Below are positions 26,698-35,856 of a stretch of DNA of 64,000 bases, in pieces. The notes under the pieces are model-generated. The model was not told the origin of the DNA. It made no database searches and worked only from the letters and a program-made list of their open reading frames with translations. The first letter of the stretch is position 1. Each line of letters begins with the position of its first letter. Origin of the DNA: Roseiflexus sp. RS-1 (GTDB lineage: Bacteria; Chloroflexota; Chloroflexia; Chloroflexales; Roseiflexaceae); contig NC_009523.1 in NCBI RefSeq assembly GCF_000016665.1, forward strand, positions 4,463,501 to 4,527,500, in the 5' to 3' direction. A program made the position numbers and the translations under genes.

Positions 26698-27875
26698 TTG
26701 CAGCGCATCGGCTCTGCGGCCTGATGTTCAATACGTGCGTATTCTTCGAGAAAAAGCCTGGCAATCGCTGCACTGCGGATGATTGCCAGGTTTTCATCAT
26801 TCGTGTTTTCTGCGTTGTCGGTGAAGTTGTATGAACCGGTGATGACGGTGTGGTTGTCGATGATCATCACCTTGTGGTGCATGATGTAGCAGTTGCCGTC
26901 TTCTCGAACGTCAATCCCCCGCTCACGCAAAAGTGCGAATACTGACCCTGTTCCTCCGGCGTTGCGTTTTTCGATGACTCCCTCGACATGTACTCCGCGT
27001 GCTGCTGCATCGATCAATGCGTCTGCGATCGGCGCCGAGGTGAACGAAAATGCCATGAAGATGAGGGTGCTGCGGGTCTGTTCGATCTGTTCGAGAATAA
27101 AGGGGAGCGCTTTGTCTTGTGGCGAGAAGTAGATTTCGATCATCCCATTGTCGATGCGTGTTGCGGAACGCAGCACATCGCTGCGTTTAGCGGTTCCGAA
27201 GGCGCCTGCGTGCATCTGATCGAATTCACGCCGGTAAGCGGCAGCGATTTGCCGACTTTTGATGCGTATCGCGTTGTTGTTGTTGCGAAATGTGCAGTTT
27301 TCGGTCAGATTCCACGAACCAGTCCATACAATAGCATCGTCGATCACAACAAACTTATTGTGCATAAATGGCGCCCGCCGGTCGAATGTGATCGGAACCT
27401 GTCGGTCTTGCAGGCGCCCGGTGAGCATGGCAACCGCCGGGTCGACCAGGTTTTCGCTGTCGATGACGGCGCGCACGGCAACGCCGCGACGCCTGGCCTG
27501 GATCAGTGCATCGATCAGTTGCGGCAGGTCGAGGTCGAAGGCAGCCACGTCAACCGAAGTGCGGGCATAGGCGATGTCGTCGATCAGTCCGTGCAGCACC
27601 GGCGATGCGGCGCGTCGGTTGGGGGCGTCCGGGTAGCGTAACGTCGGTGTGGTGAAAAATACGCGCACCTGATCGGTGGCGGTGCGGTCGTCAGATCGGG
27701 GCGGTTCGACGGAACCGGGCGTTGTCAGTACGTAGCATACACCCAGGATCAGCAACGCCAGAAGGACCTGCCATACCTCAAAACGTCGCCTGCAGCGGCG
27801 CCCATCCCCGCAGAATTGGGCGTTGGCGTGTTTTGCCCCACGCTTGTTCCGTGTTTCGCTTTGATCGCAGAACAT
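26694..27875 (-). CDS. Membrane-anchored phospholipase D-family protein
   Basis: Predicted phosphodiesterase of 393 aa. A basic N-terminus is followed by one membrane span (VWQVLLALLILGVCYVL, about residues 34-50), placing the rest outside the cytoplasm. Two complete HKD motifs mark the PLD fold: HNKFVVIDDAIVWTGSWN near 175 and HHKVMIIDNHTVITGSYN near 335, each HxK-x4-D. Domain arrangement fits cardiolipin synthase-like or Nuc-type enzymes; substrate (lipid or nucleic acid) is not determined. Confidence 0.87.
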   Translation of the reverse strand: MFCDQSETRNKRGAKHANAQFCGDGRRCRRRFEVWQVLLALLILGVCYVLTTPGSVEPPRSDDRTATDQVRVFFTTPTLRYPDAPNRRAASPVLHGLIDDIAYARTSVDVAAFDLDLPQLIDALIQARRRGVAVRAVIDSENLVDPAVAMLTGRLQDRQVPITFDRRAPFMHNKFVVIDDAIVWTGSWNLTENCTFRNNNNAIRIKSRQIAAAYRREFDQMHAGAFGTAKRSDVLRSATRIDNGMIEIYFSPQDKALPFILEQIEQTRSTLIFMAFSFTSAPIADALIDAAARGVHVEGVIEKRNAGGTGSVFALLRERGIDVREDGNCYIMHHKVMIIDNHTVITGSYNFTDNAENTNDENLAIIRSAAIARLFLEEYARIEHQAAEPMRCN

Positions 27876-28049
27876 AGAGTCCCCGGTGCAGGAGGTTGCG
27901 CGCTGCGTTGCGATAATAGTTTATGACCAACCCGCATCGCAGGCATCTGTGGGTGTGGTCCATAACGTTTCTTAAACCGCGCACGTCCTCGCCGCGATAC
28001 GCCTGTGACACTCCGCTGAGCGCGCATTTGCCAGGCAATGTTCAACGCC

Positions 28050-28095
28050 CAACCTTCAACCTTCAACCTTCAACCTTCAACCTTCAACCTTCAAC
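28050..28095. repeat. Heptanucleotide tandem array CAACCTT x6.6
   Basis: Six perfect head-to-tail copies of CAACCTT plus four bases. The stop codon of the glycosyltransferase gene (minus strand, 28091-28093) lies inside the last unit. The rest of the 215-base gap to the PLD gene shows no gene. Confidence 0.95.
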
Positions 28096-29356
28096 GCTGA
28101 TAGACCGCTTCCAGGCGGGGAATGATCGCTTTCCAGTCGTACTCCGCACGTGCCAGTCGCCGTCCGGCAGCGCCGAGTATTCGCCTTAACGCCGGATCAT
28201 CCAGCAGACGCACGACAGCATCGGCGAACTGCTGCGGCGTGTCTGCCAGCAGGCAGTGGACGCCGTCGCGCAACCCGGCGATCCCTTCAACTCCCAGGGT
28301 TGTGCTGACAACCGGCGCTTCGAGTGCGAATGCTTCGAGCACTTTCAGGCGTATGCCGCCGCCAATCCTCATGGGCACGATGTAGACCGCAGCGCCAGCC
28401 AGGAATGGGCGCACATCGCTGACTTCACCGGTCAGAATGAGCCGTCCCTGTTCGGCGAGGCGGCGCAGGATCGGCGCGGGGCGCCGCCCGACGACGAGCA
28501 GTTGGACGTCGGGGCGTCGGGCGTGAATGCGGGGCAGGACTGCTTCGATGAACCAGACGATCGCGTCGATATTGGGACGAAAATCGAGCGTTCCGCTGAA
28601 TACCATCACCGGTGCTGCATACGACAGCGGCGTCCGATGATCGCCGGTGAGCGTCTCCCGGCTGAAGAATGTGGTGTCCACGCCGTTCGGCACGACTGCA
28701 CGACACGTTCCGCCGAGACGTTCCAGCGCTTTACGATCCTCTTCTGAAACGACAATGACGGCATCGCATATCTGCAGGATGCGGCGTTCGTAGTGCGCCA
28801 GTTTGATCCACTGGATCAACGAATAGACGCCGCCTGCGCCGCGACGCACCGGGTCGGCGAGCGTGAATGCAGCGCGCAGATCGGTGATTGCTGCGCGCTT
28901 CTGAAGCACATATTCGGCGTTGAACTGATCGAGCGCCAGCAACGGTCGCTGGACGATCGACGATGACGCCCCGGCGTTGCGCGCCAGTTCGATGAGATAC
29001 GACGCCATCTCGATACTTTCTGCCTGGACGATGTCAACGTGCTCGCGTGCAACCAGGTCGCAGAGGAGGGCGCGGAAGGCAGGTGATGCGTTCCGTAGCG
29101 CCATATCGGGGAACGGCGATGCCAGGGTCGTCCACGCGCGCCGGAGCAACGAGCGTGGCGCAGGACCGCGCACTGTGATCAACCGGCACAGGTCGCGCAA
29201 TGGCGCGAGCGCCTGTTCTGCCGCAGCATCGGGCACGAAGGTGAGGCACGTCAGGGAATGGCGCTGCGCCAGACCGCGGATGATCTGGTATATGCGCATT
29301 GCACCGCCACCGCGCGGCGGGTATGGCGGATACGGGGAGAGCAGCAGAATCTTCAT
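28091..29356 (-). CDS. Glycosyltransferase family 4
   Basis: GT-B enzyme of 421 aa. ATG 29356 starts the typical MKILLLSPYPPYPPRGGGAM, a Gly-rich nucleotide-sugar glycosyltransferase N-terminus. The donor lobe contains VMVFSGTLDFRPNIDAIVWF and the late IVPMRIGGGIRLKVLEAFAL and APVVSTTLGVEGI blocks, the pattern of the PEP-CTERM/TuaC-like GT4 group. It starts 8 bases after the dgkA stop, so it is in the ybeY-dgkA unit. Acceptor unknown. Confidence 0.88.
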   Translation of the reverse strand: MKILLLSPYPPYPPRGGGAMRIYQIIRGLAQRHSLTCLTFVPDAAAEQALAPLRDLCRLITVRGPAPRSLLRRAWTTLASPFPDMALRNASPAFRALLCDLVAREHVDIVQAESIEMASYLIELARNAGASSSIVQRPLLALDQFNAEYVLQKRAAITDLRAAFTLADPVRRGAGGVYSLIQWIKLAHYERRILQICDAVIVVSEEDRKALERLGGTCRAVVPNGVDTTFFSRETLTGDHRTPLSYAAPVMVFSGTLDFRPNIDAIVWFIEAVLPRIHARRPDVQLLVVGRRPAPILRRLAEQGRLILTGEVSDVRPFLAGAAVYIVPMRIGGGIRLKVLEAFALEAPVVSTTLGVEGIAGLRDGVHCLLADTPQQFADAVVRLLDDPALRRILGAAGRRLARAEYDWKAIIPRLEAVYQR

Positions 29357-29364
29357 GCATCCGC

Positions 29365-29850
29365 TCAGAGCGCGCCGATCACCCATGGCGCGGCGAGCGT
29401 CCAGAGACGCGGCAGGAAGATGATCACCCCGACCACGACGGCGCCAATGGCGGTCAGCAGCACGGTACCGGCAGCCACATCCTTGGCGATTTTAGCAAGC
29501 GGATGAAAGCCGGGCGTCACCAGATCGACAACCGCCTCGACGGCAGTATTCACCCCCTCGGCAGCCAGCACCAGCGTGATGGTCAGCGCCAGCGCCAGCC
29601 ATTCGCCGCGTTCGATGTTGAACAGAAAACCGAGGATGATCGCTACACTTCCGACTGCCACGTGGATCTGCGCATTCCCCTGGGTGCGCAACAGATGTCC
29701 AAGCCCTGCGAAAGCGAATGGAAAGGATCGCAGGCGCTTGCGCACCCAGCCAACCGTCTGATTGCGCCGCATCGCCTCGACGTGCAGACGATGGGAGCGA
29801 TAATCAACGACAACCGGGCGATCAGTCGAAGGTTGGTGATTGGTCGCCAT
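29365..29850 (-). CDS. dgkA: Diacylglycerol/undecaprenol kinase
   Basis: Small membrane kinase of 161 aa. ATG 29850 follows GAGGAG, better than the upstream frame start at 29856. The N-terminal ~30 residues are polar; three membrane helices follow. The family motif AAEGVNTAVEAVVDL and the second conserved block AKIAKDVAAGTVLLTAIGA are intact. Gram-positive-type members phosphorylate undecaprenol, which fits the nearby glycan and uppP functions. It overlaps the end of ybeY. Confidence 0.9.
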   Translation of the reverse strand: MATNHQPSTDRPVVVDYRSHRLHVEAMRRNQTVGWVRKRLRSFPFAFAGLGHLLRTQGNAQIHVAVGSVAIILGFLFNIERGEWLALALTITLVLAAEGVNTAVEAVVDLVTPGFHPLAKIAKDVAAGTVLLTAIGAVVVGVIIFLPRLWTLAAPWVIGAL

Positions 29851-29852
29851 GA

Positions 29853-30335
29853 TCACTCCTCACGGCTCAATCCAAGCGCACGCAGGATCTCCTCCTCGCG
29901 TGCGCGCATATCGGCTTCGTCGGCTGGACTTCGTTCGTGATCGTAGCCCAAGAGGTGGAGCATGCCGTGTACTACCAGAAACGCAAGTTCTCGTTCGCGC
30001 GAATGACCATACTCTGCTGCCTGGGCAACGACCCGCTCCCACGAGATCGCAATATCTCCCAGATAGCGCGGCGCATCGGGAGGACGGACAAATGCGCTGT
30101 CGTCGTCCGCTTCGGCGAAGGAAAGCACATCGGTCGGCGCATCGACGCCGCGGTATGCCTGATTCAATCGCTGCAACCCGGCGTCATCGGTGATCAGGAT
30201 GCCGACTTCCACCGGTCCTGCAACCTGTTCCATCTGCAACGTGCATTCGACAGCCTGTTCGATCAGTGCGCTATCGACATACGCCGCATACGGAGGAACA
30301 ACCTGGATATCGACGGTTCTCTCAGAATCGCTCAT
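29853..30335 (-). CDS. ybeY: Endoribonuclease YbeY
   Basis: Single-strand endoribonuclease needed for 16S rRNA 3' maturation and ribosome quality control, 160 aa. The zinc site HGMLHLLGYDH (H-x3-H-x5-H) is perfect, and APTDVLSFAEAD and YLGDIAIS are the other conserved blocks. A promoter lies directly upstream (30374-30401). In many bacteria phoH-pgpH-ybeY-dgkA form one operon; here pgpH is next door but separated by a 223-base gap, and phoH is absent. Confidence 0.94.
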   Translation of the reverse strand: MSDSERTVDIQVVPPYAAYVDSALIEQAVECTLQMEQVAGPVEVGILITDDAGLQRLNQAYRGVDAPTDVLSFAEADDDSAFVRPPDAPRYLGDIAISWERVVAQAAEYGHSRERELAFLVVHGMLHLLGYDHERSPADEADMRAREEEILRALGLSREE

Positions 30336-30373
30336 ACGAACACGACACCTGGCTCGACGACAAAAACAATGCT

Positions 30374-30401
30374 ATTGTAGCGCAGAGTCGCCGGTGTGCA
30401 A
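30374..30401 (-). promoter_or_regulatory. Promoter of ybeY-dgkA-glycosyltransferase unit
   Basis: On the minus strand TTGCAC (-35, 30396-30401) and TACAAT (-10, 30374-30379) are 16 bases apart. Transcription would start about 30 bases before the ybeY ATG. Confidence 0.65.
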
Positions 30402-30454
30402 CTGTCAGATTCTTTCGTATATGCGCACGTTCCGGGCGACACAATGCTCTTCTC

Positions 30455-30505
30455 TATCGACTCCACCGCAAAAACGCATCGCCGAGACGCCGGGCGCGCA
30501 GAGGT
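30455..30505. repeat. Family 3 repeat, partial copy
   Basis: GACTCCACCGCAAAAACGCA and the following GAGACGCCGGGCGCGCAGAG match the ends of the element at 36375-36552. Only one end is present, in the gap between pgpH and ybeY. It has no coding potential. Confidence 0.6.
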
Positions 30506-30558
30506 TTCCATCAATCGCTCGCGCGTCCGCTTGTACGTGACTCACGATGTGCAATCGC

Positions 30559-32760
30559 TCACGACTGCCAGTCGGATGACGCAACAGTTTTCGGCGTATA
30601 GTCGACTCGCGGATGATAAATGCCCTGGAGCGTGGTGATAAATGCCTGGCGAATACGCGCCAGATCGCTCAGCGTCAGCGGGCATTCATCGAGTTGACCG
30701 CTCCGTACCCGTTCATCGATAATCGCGGTCACCAGTTCCTCAAGGGTCTTCCCCTGTTCACGCGATCGGGCATCGCCATTGTTCCCTTCGCGGTTGGAAA
30801 TCACGCTGCCAGCCTGAAATTTTGAGCGCACCGTCGCTTCGACGGTATCGGCGAGCATCATGATCCCCTGTTCACGGGTGCGCGGACGTGGACCGGGGTA
30901 ACGATAATCCTCAATGTTGACCGTATCGTGCTGCTGGAGCGCGCGCTGGTAGAAATATTTGATCACGCTGGTGCCGTGGTGGGTGCTGATAAAATCGACA
31001 ATCTGCGATGGCAGACCGGCGGCGATAGCCATTTTTCGCCCCTCACGCACATGGTCAGCAATGATCTGGGCGCTGGTCAGCGGATCGAGTTCATCGTGGA
31101 CATTCTCGCGATCGCTCTGATTGTCGGTAAAGAAAAATGGGCGGATTGTTTTTCCGATATCGTGGTAGTACGATGCGACCCGCAGCAGAAGGGCATCGGC
31201 GCCGATCGCTTCGGCAGCGCTTTCTGCCAGATTGCCAACCGCGACGCTGTGATAGTACGTTCCAGGCGCTTCGCGGATCAGGCGGCGCAGCAGTGGTTGC
31301 GCCGGATGCGCCAGTTCCATCAGACGGAGCGGAGTCACGATGCCAGCGATCTGTCCGGTCAGGTTATACAGCCCCAGCGCCAGAATTGCCGAGAGTGCGC
31401 CGTTGATTCCGCTGACTGCCAGGATTGCCATCGCCTGATCCAGAACTGGCAACGCACCGCCAATCAGATGAAAGGCGAACTGAGCCAGGGCGGTGACGAA
31501 AAAAATAGTCACGCCGCTGATAAAGAACAGCAGCGAGCGTTCACCGCGTCCAATCAGGAATGCTCCAGTAATGCTTCCCAGAAAGAGGATCAGAGCAGTC
31601 GCCAGTTGCTTATCGCTCAAACTGGCGATAATGACACTCAGTATTCCCACGCTCATAAGCGATAGCCCGACGTTGAACAGGGCTGCCAGCAGCAACGCGA
31701 TCAACGCCAGCGGGAATGCATAGGTCCACTGAATGCCAAATGGGATGACCAGTCGCGCAGCAATGACCGTCAATGCCATCAGGCTGAACACGAGCAGCAA
31801 TGGTCGAGTTTCTTTGAGCGTCTCGTGTTGAGCGACTGCCACATATGCGCCAAAGATGCCAGCGATCAGCAACGCCAGTAGCGCCTTGCCCCCCAGCGCC
31901 ATCCAGTTGGTTTTGGTTCGCAGCGCGCCCAGCGCTTCGAGTTTCTCCAGAACATCAGGGGTCACCACATCACCCTGGCGCACAATGCTCTCACCCTCCA
32001 GAATCCGGACAGTCACCGGACGCACTGCCTCACGTACTTCCTGTTTGCGGCGCTGAGTTGCTTCTTCGTCGATAAACTGGTTGGTTTTCAGGAACGAACC
32101 GCTGAACAGTGCGATCAACTCTGCCTGTGCTTCCGTCTCTGCCTGGAGGGAAGCCCAGTATGGCAGCGAGAACGAGCGCAGTTCGGCGATCTTCTGATCG
32201 TTGAGCATGTACCTGTTTTCGCTCAGCGCCCGGTCGTACAGTTCAAGCGAGAGGGAGCTGATCAACGCCCATGACTCGTCGGTCTGACCGGCAATGGCGC
32301 TTGCCAGTTCGGGTGAGATGATCAGCGTACTGTTCGGCAGGCTGGTCAGGCGCTCGCGTTCCTGCGCCTTGGTCAGCGTCGGATCGTCACGGATCTGGGT
32401 GATGGTCTGCAACAGGTTCTTGAGTTCGGCGCGTTGCTGAATAGGGATGCTCATATCGCGCGAGTAAACGACCGTGTCGGCGGAACTCTCGGCGCGCGCG
32501 CGTTCCTGCTCGGTGCGCCACTCGCTCTCATAGGTGACGGTGCGATCCGCCTGAATATCGCGCGGACTCGGTCGCCCAAGTTGCAAGTCTGGGGCAATAA
32601 CCGGTTGCCATGCCAGCGCTGACCAGATAACCAGCGCAAGCCCCAGGCTCAACCCGACAGTCAGGCGTCGCCAGGTGCGCTCCGGCGATCGCTGCGCCGA
32701 TCCATCCCCAGAGGATGCTGGCTGATCGGTCGATCGTTGAAACCAGCGTACCATGTTCAT
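30559..32760 (-). CDS. pgpH: 7TM-HD phosphohydrolase PgpH (c-di-AMP phosphodiesterase family)
   Basis: Membrane protein of 733 aa. An N-terminal helix (residues ~32-50) precedes a large extracytoplasmic 7TMR-HDED region (to about 290). Seven membrane helices follow (about 300-500), then a cytosolic HD domain with LLRVASYYHDIGKTIRPFFF and STHHGTSVIKYFY. Homologues degrade c-di-AMP. The downstream gap holds a partial family 3 repeat; upstream lie yqeY and gmk in the same direction. Confidence 0.92.
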   Translation of the reverse strand: MNMVRWFQRSTDQPASSGDGSAQRSPERTWRRLTVGLSLGLALVIWSALAWQPVIAPDLQLGRPSPRDIQADRTVTYESEWRTEQERARAESSADTVVYSRDMSIPIQQRAELKNLLQTITQIRDDPTLTKAQERERLTSLPNSTLIISPELASAIAGQTDESWALISSLSLELYDRALSENRYMLNDQKIAELRSFSLPYWASLQAETEAQAELIALFSGSFLKTNQFIDEEATQRRKQEVREAVRPVTVRILEGESIVRQGDVVTPDVLEKLEALGALRTKTNWMALGGKALLALLIAGIFGAYVAVAQHETLKETRPLLLVFSLMALTVIAARLVIPFGIQWTYAFPLALIALLLAALFNVGLSLMSVGILSVIIASLSDKQLATALILFLGSITGAFLIGRGERSLLFFISGVTIFFVTALAQFAFHLIGGALPVLDQAMAILAVSGINGALSAILALGLYNLTGQIAGIVTPLRLMELAHPAQPLLRRLIREAPGTYYHSVAVGNLAESAAEAIGADALLLRVASYYHDIGKTIRPFFFTDNQSDRENVHDELDPLTSAQIIADHVREGRKMAIAAGLPSQIVDFISTHHGTSVIKYFYQRALQQHDTVNIEDYRYPGPRPRTREQGIMMLADTVEATVRSKFQAGSVISNREGNNGDARSREQGKTLEELVTAIIDERVRSGQLDECPLTLSDLARIRQAFITTLQGIYHPRVDYTPKTVASSDWQS

Positions 32761-32793
32761 GCTGAAGGTGAGCCTTCGCGTTGGAGCGCCCGG

Positions 32794-33315
32794 TTACTGC
32801 GCCTGGCTCAAAAGTTCACGCGCAACCTGGTTGATCAGGCGACCATCGGCGCGACCTTTGAGACGTTGCATTAACACCGGCATCACTTTGCTCATATCGG
32901 CAGGACCGGTTGCGCCAATCTCATGGATGATCGCCTGGACCATGGGACGCAACTCTTCCGCCGAAAGTTGCTGTGGCAGGTACGACTGAAGGATAGCCGC
33001 TTCCGCTTCCTCTTTTTCTGCCAGATCGATACGCCCGCCTTTGCGGTAGAGTTCGGCGGCTTCGCGCCGGCGCTTGACCTCTTTCGCCAGCGTTTCCTGC
33101 TCCGCCGCCTCGGTCAGAGTCTGGTCGCGGTCGATAGCTGCCAGCGCAGCAGCATCAGCCGACTCGCCCCCGGCTGCATCAAAGGCAGCCTTCACCTGCG
33201 CCATTTGCGCCTTCTTCAATGCATCGATTGCCATCCGGATCGTATCCACGCGCAACCGGTCGCCGCTCTTCATGGCTGTTTTGAGATCGTTTTGCAATTG
33301 TTCGAGCAATGCCAT
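32794..33315 (-). CDS. yqeY: GatB/YqeY-domain protein
   Basis: 173-aa helical protein related to the tail domain of the GatB amidotransferase subunit. Typical features are LLEQLQNDLKTAMKSGDRLR at the N-terminus, AELYRKGGRIDLAEKEEAEA in the middle and SKVMPVLMQRLKGRADGRLI at the end. ATG 33315 has GGAG at good spacing; the ATG six bases upstream is too close to it. It lies between gmk and pgpH. The role is not firmly known; a link to tRNA-dependent amidation is inferred for the family. Confidence 0.9.
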   Translation of the reverse strand: MALLEQLQNDLKTAMKSGDRLRVDTIRMAIDALKKAQMAQVKAAFDAAGGESADAAALAAIDRDQTLTEAAEQETLAKEVKRRREAAELYRKGGRIDLAEKEEAEAAILQSYLPQQLSAEELRPMVQAIIHEIGATGPADMSKVMPVLMQRLKGRADGRLINQVARELLSQAQ

Positions 33316-33346
33316 AGCCATTCTCCGCAGGATTGGCGCGTTCAAC

Positions 33347-33979
33347 CTACAGCGCGACGCGCCGTGGATGCACACGCAACTTCTCCGCCGTGACAATCGC
33401 CTGGATCTGCGCCACTGCTTCATCCAGGCGGTCGGCGCGATTGATCACAATATAATCGAACGCTTCAAGCGCCTCCATTTCGCGTTGCGCCACGCTCAGG
33501 CGGCGGTCGATCTCCGCACTGCTCTCCGTGCGGCGCTGCTCGAGGCGTGTACGGAGTTCGTCCATACTTCCCGGCGCCACAAAGATCAGCACCGAATCGG
33601 GCGCCAGGCGGCGCACCGTTGCGGCGCCCTGGACATCGAGCCGCAGCACCACATCACGCCCTGAAGCCAGCGCATCGCGCACCTCGAATGCTGGAATTCC
33701 TTTGTAGTGCCCGTAGACCCGCGCCCACTCGATCAACTCGCCCTGACTGATCATCTCGCGGAAGCGCTCGGTTGTGACGAAATGATAATCGTACCCATTC
33801 CGTTCCCCCTCGCGCATCGGGCGGTCGGTGGCGGTGACCACAAAATGGAACGGTACCTTCAGTTCACGCATCCGGTTCAGGATGGAGTCTTTGCCAACGC
33901 CAGACGGACCGGAGATGACGATCAGGAGCGGGTACGCTGGCAGACCGTCGAGTAACGGGTTGCGATCAACGACGGGCAT
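33347..33979 (-). CDS. gmk: Guanylate kinase
   Basis: Phosphorylates GMP to GDP, 210 aa. The P-loop GPSGVGKDSILNRM, the GMP-binding TDRPMREGERNGYDYHFV and the LIEWARVYGHYKGIP and LRLDVQGA blocks are all standard. AAAGGAGGAAT provides a strong RBS. The start region is shared with the divergent rqcH promoter, with 42 bases between start codons. Confidence 0.95.
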   Translation of the reverse strand: MPVVDRNPLLDGLPAYPLLIVISGPSGVGKDSILNRMRELKVPFHFVVTATDRPMREGERNGYDYHFVTTERFREMISQGELIEWARVYGHYKGIPAFEVRDALASGRDVVLRLDVQGAATVRRLAPDSVLIFVAPGSMDELRTRLEQRRTESSAEIDRRLSVAQREMEALEAFDYIVINRADRLDEAVAQIQAIVTAEKLRVHPRRVAL

Positions 33980-34002
33980 ATTCCTCCTTTGGCGTTGCTG
34001 CG

Positions 34003-34011
34003 TGCTATAAT
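34003..34011 (+). promoter_or_regulatory. Extended -10 promoter giving a probably leaderless rqcH mRNA
   Basis: TG-C-TATAAT (TATAAT at 34006-34011) sits only 10 bases before the rqcH ATG. With the usual 6-7 base distance to the transcription start, the mRNA would begin within about 0-5 bases of the ATG. No ribosome binding site precedes the ATG. Confidence 0.6.
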
Positions 34012-34021
34012 CGTGTGTGCG

Positions 34022-35773
34022 ATGTATTTCGATGCGTTGACGCTTGCCGCCGTTGTCGATGAGTTACGCGCCACTCTTGTCGGTGGTCGTGTCCAGCATG
34101 TCCTGTTGCCGGGAGAGTTGAGCGTCGCTCTCGAAATCTACGCCGGTCGGCGCTATTATCTCGTACTTTCCGCCCATCCGCAATTCGCGCGCGTTCACCT
34201 CAGCCCGGTGCGCATCTCGCGTGGCACGGATGCGACGCCGCCACTGCTGCTGTTGCTGCGCAAGTATGTCAATCGTGGTCGGATCACCGCTATCGAGCAA
34301 CCGGATCTGGAGCGTGTGTTGCTGCTAAGTATAGCCAAACGGCCGCTCCTGCGCAACTCTGATGACGAACCTGAACTCGATAGCGATGATGAGGATCGAC
34401 CAGACACCACATCACCGGAGAATGAAACACTCCGGTGCGAATTGATTGTTGAAATCATGGAACGCCGCAGTAATATCGTGCTGGTGGGCGACGATAACGT
34501 GATTCTGGCGGCAGCACGGCATGTGACGCCACGTATGAGCCGGCGTCCGGTGTTGCCGCGTGAACCATACGAACTGCCGCCGCCCCAGTCCAGGCACGAT
34601 CCGCGCCAGACGACAGCAGTCGAGATGCGCGCTGCCGTGCCGGATGGTCAACCCGATCTGGCGCGCGCGCTGGTGAGCGCCTACCGTGGGCTGTCGCCGC
34701 TTGCTGCGCGTGAGGTGGTCTATCGTGTGATGGGGCGCACCATTGTGCCAACCGGCGCCGATCTGCCATGGGAAGCGCTTGCCGGTGCGTTGCGGCAGTT
34801 GTGTCAGCCTCCCTGGACGCCGCATATTGTGATTGATGATGGCGAACCGGTCGCATTCGCGCCATACGAACTGACCCATCTGCCGGGGGCGCGTCCCTGT
34901 CCATCGATGAGCGCTGCGCTGGACGCATACTATGCAACGCGCGAGCGCCTTACCGCCCATCATCAACGGCGCGACGCTCTGCGTGAGCGGTTGAACGCCA
35001 TGCGTGAGCGTCTGGAGCGGCAACGTTCCGCCCTCCGCGCCGAACTGGAGCGCGCTTCCGATCTTGAGCGGTTGCGCTGGGAAGGAGAAATGATCTTTGC
35101 GTTCCTTCACGAACTGGCGCCAGGACAGGATCATCTGGAGGTGGACGGGCGACGTATCGCGCTCGATCCGCGCAAGTCGCCGGTCGAGTGTGCGCAGGAT
35201 CGTTTCCGCGCCTATGAGAAAGCCAAAGGTGCGCTTGCTGGCGTTCCCGAACGATTGCGCGCCGTCGAGTTGCGTCTGGCAGGTCTGGATGAAACGCTGG
35301 CGCTACTGGAACTGGCGGAAGGATACGACGCTATCGAGGCAATTGCACGTGAGGCAGAGGCGGAAGGCTATCTCGGACCTGAAACAGGTCGCACCCGCAA
35401 GCGTCCTGATCGCCCTGCGCCGCCGTTACGCCTCGAATCAAGCGACGGCTTGACCATCTATGTTGGACGCACTGCACAGCAGAACGAACATGTCACCTTT
35501 CGCCTCGGCGCACCTGATGATCTCTGGCTGCACGTGCGCGGCGCACCTGGTGCGCACGTGATTATCAAAGCCGGTCAGCGTGACGTCCCGGAGCGCACCA
35601 TCGAAGAAGCAGCAGCGCTGGCAGCGTACTACAGCAGTCAGCGCGCCTCTGCCAGCGTCGAGGTTGAAATTGCACGGCGACGCCACGTGCGGAAAGTGCG
35701 TGGCGGACCGCAGGGCCTGGTGACCTATCAGGCCGAGCGGGCAGTGCGTGTGACGCCACGCCCGCCGTGGTAG
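34022..35773 (+). CDS. rqcH: NFACT-family protein RqcH (FbpA-like)
   Basis: Ribosome-associated quality-control factor that binds stalled 50S-nascent chain complexes and adds alanine tails. It has 583 aa. The NFACT-N domain begins MYFDALTLAAVVDELRATLV; a coiled-coil region (about 310-440, rich in RERLNAMRERLERQRSALRA) follows; the NFACT-R domain has DDLWLHVRGAPGAHVIIKAG and HVRKVRGGPQGLVTY. An acidic insert near residue 120 (DDEPELDSDDEDRPD) is unusual. ATG 34022 is preferred because it starts the conserved domain; no RBS precedes it. Confidence 0.92.
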   Translation: MYFDALTLAAVVDELRATLVGGRVQHVLLPGELSVALEIYAGRRYYLVLSAHPQFARVHLSPVRISRGTDATPPLLLLLRKYVNRGRITAIEQPDLERVLLLSIAKRPLLRNSDDEPELDSDDEDRPDTTSPENETLRCELIVEIMERRSNIVLVGDDNVILAAARHVTPRMSRRPVLPREPYELPPPQSRHDPRQTTAVEMRAAVPDGQPDLARALVSAYRGLSPLAAREVVYRVMGRTIVPTGADLPWEALAGALRQLCQPPWTPHIVIDDGEPVAFAPYELTHLPGARPCPSMSAALDAYYATRERLTAHHQRRDALRERLNAMRERLERQRSALRAELERASDLERLRWEGEMIFAFLHELAPGQDHLEVDGRRIALDPRKSPVECAQDRFRAYEKAKGALAGVPERLRAVELRLAGLDETLALLELAEGYDAIEAIAREAEAEGYLGPETGRTRKRPDRPAPPLRLESSDGLTIYVGRTAQQNEHVTFRLGAPDDLWLHVRGAPGAHVIIKAGQRDVPERTIEEAAALAAYYSSQRASASVEVEIARRRHVRKVRGGPQGLVTYQAERAVRVTPRPPW

Positions 35774-35856
35774 GGCGCGAGAAACAAGAAAGCGTCCGCG
35801 ATACTGCGGACGCCAGAGAACAAAAGAAACAATTGCGCGACGACAACCACACCTGC

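Noticed and set aside
28050-28095. CRISPR-like array
   Set aside because: Seven-base units without spacers are a simple tandem repeat, not a CRISPR.
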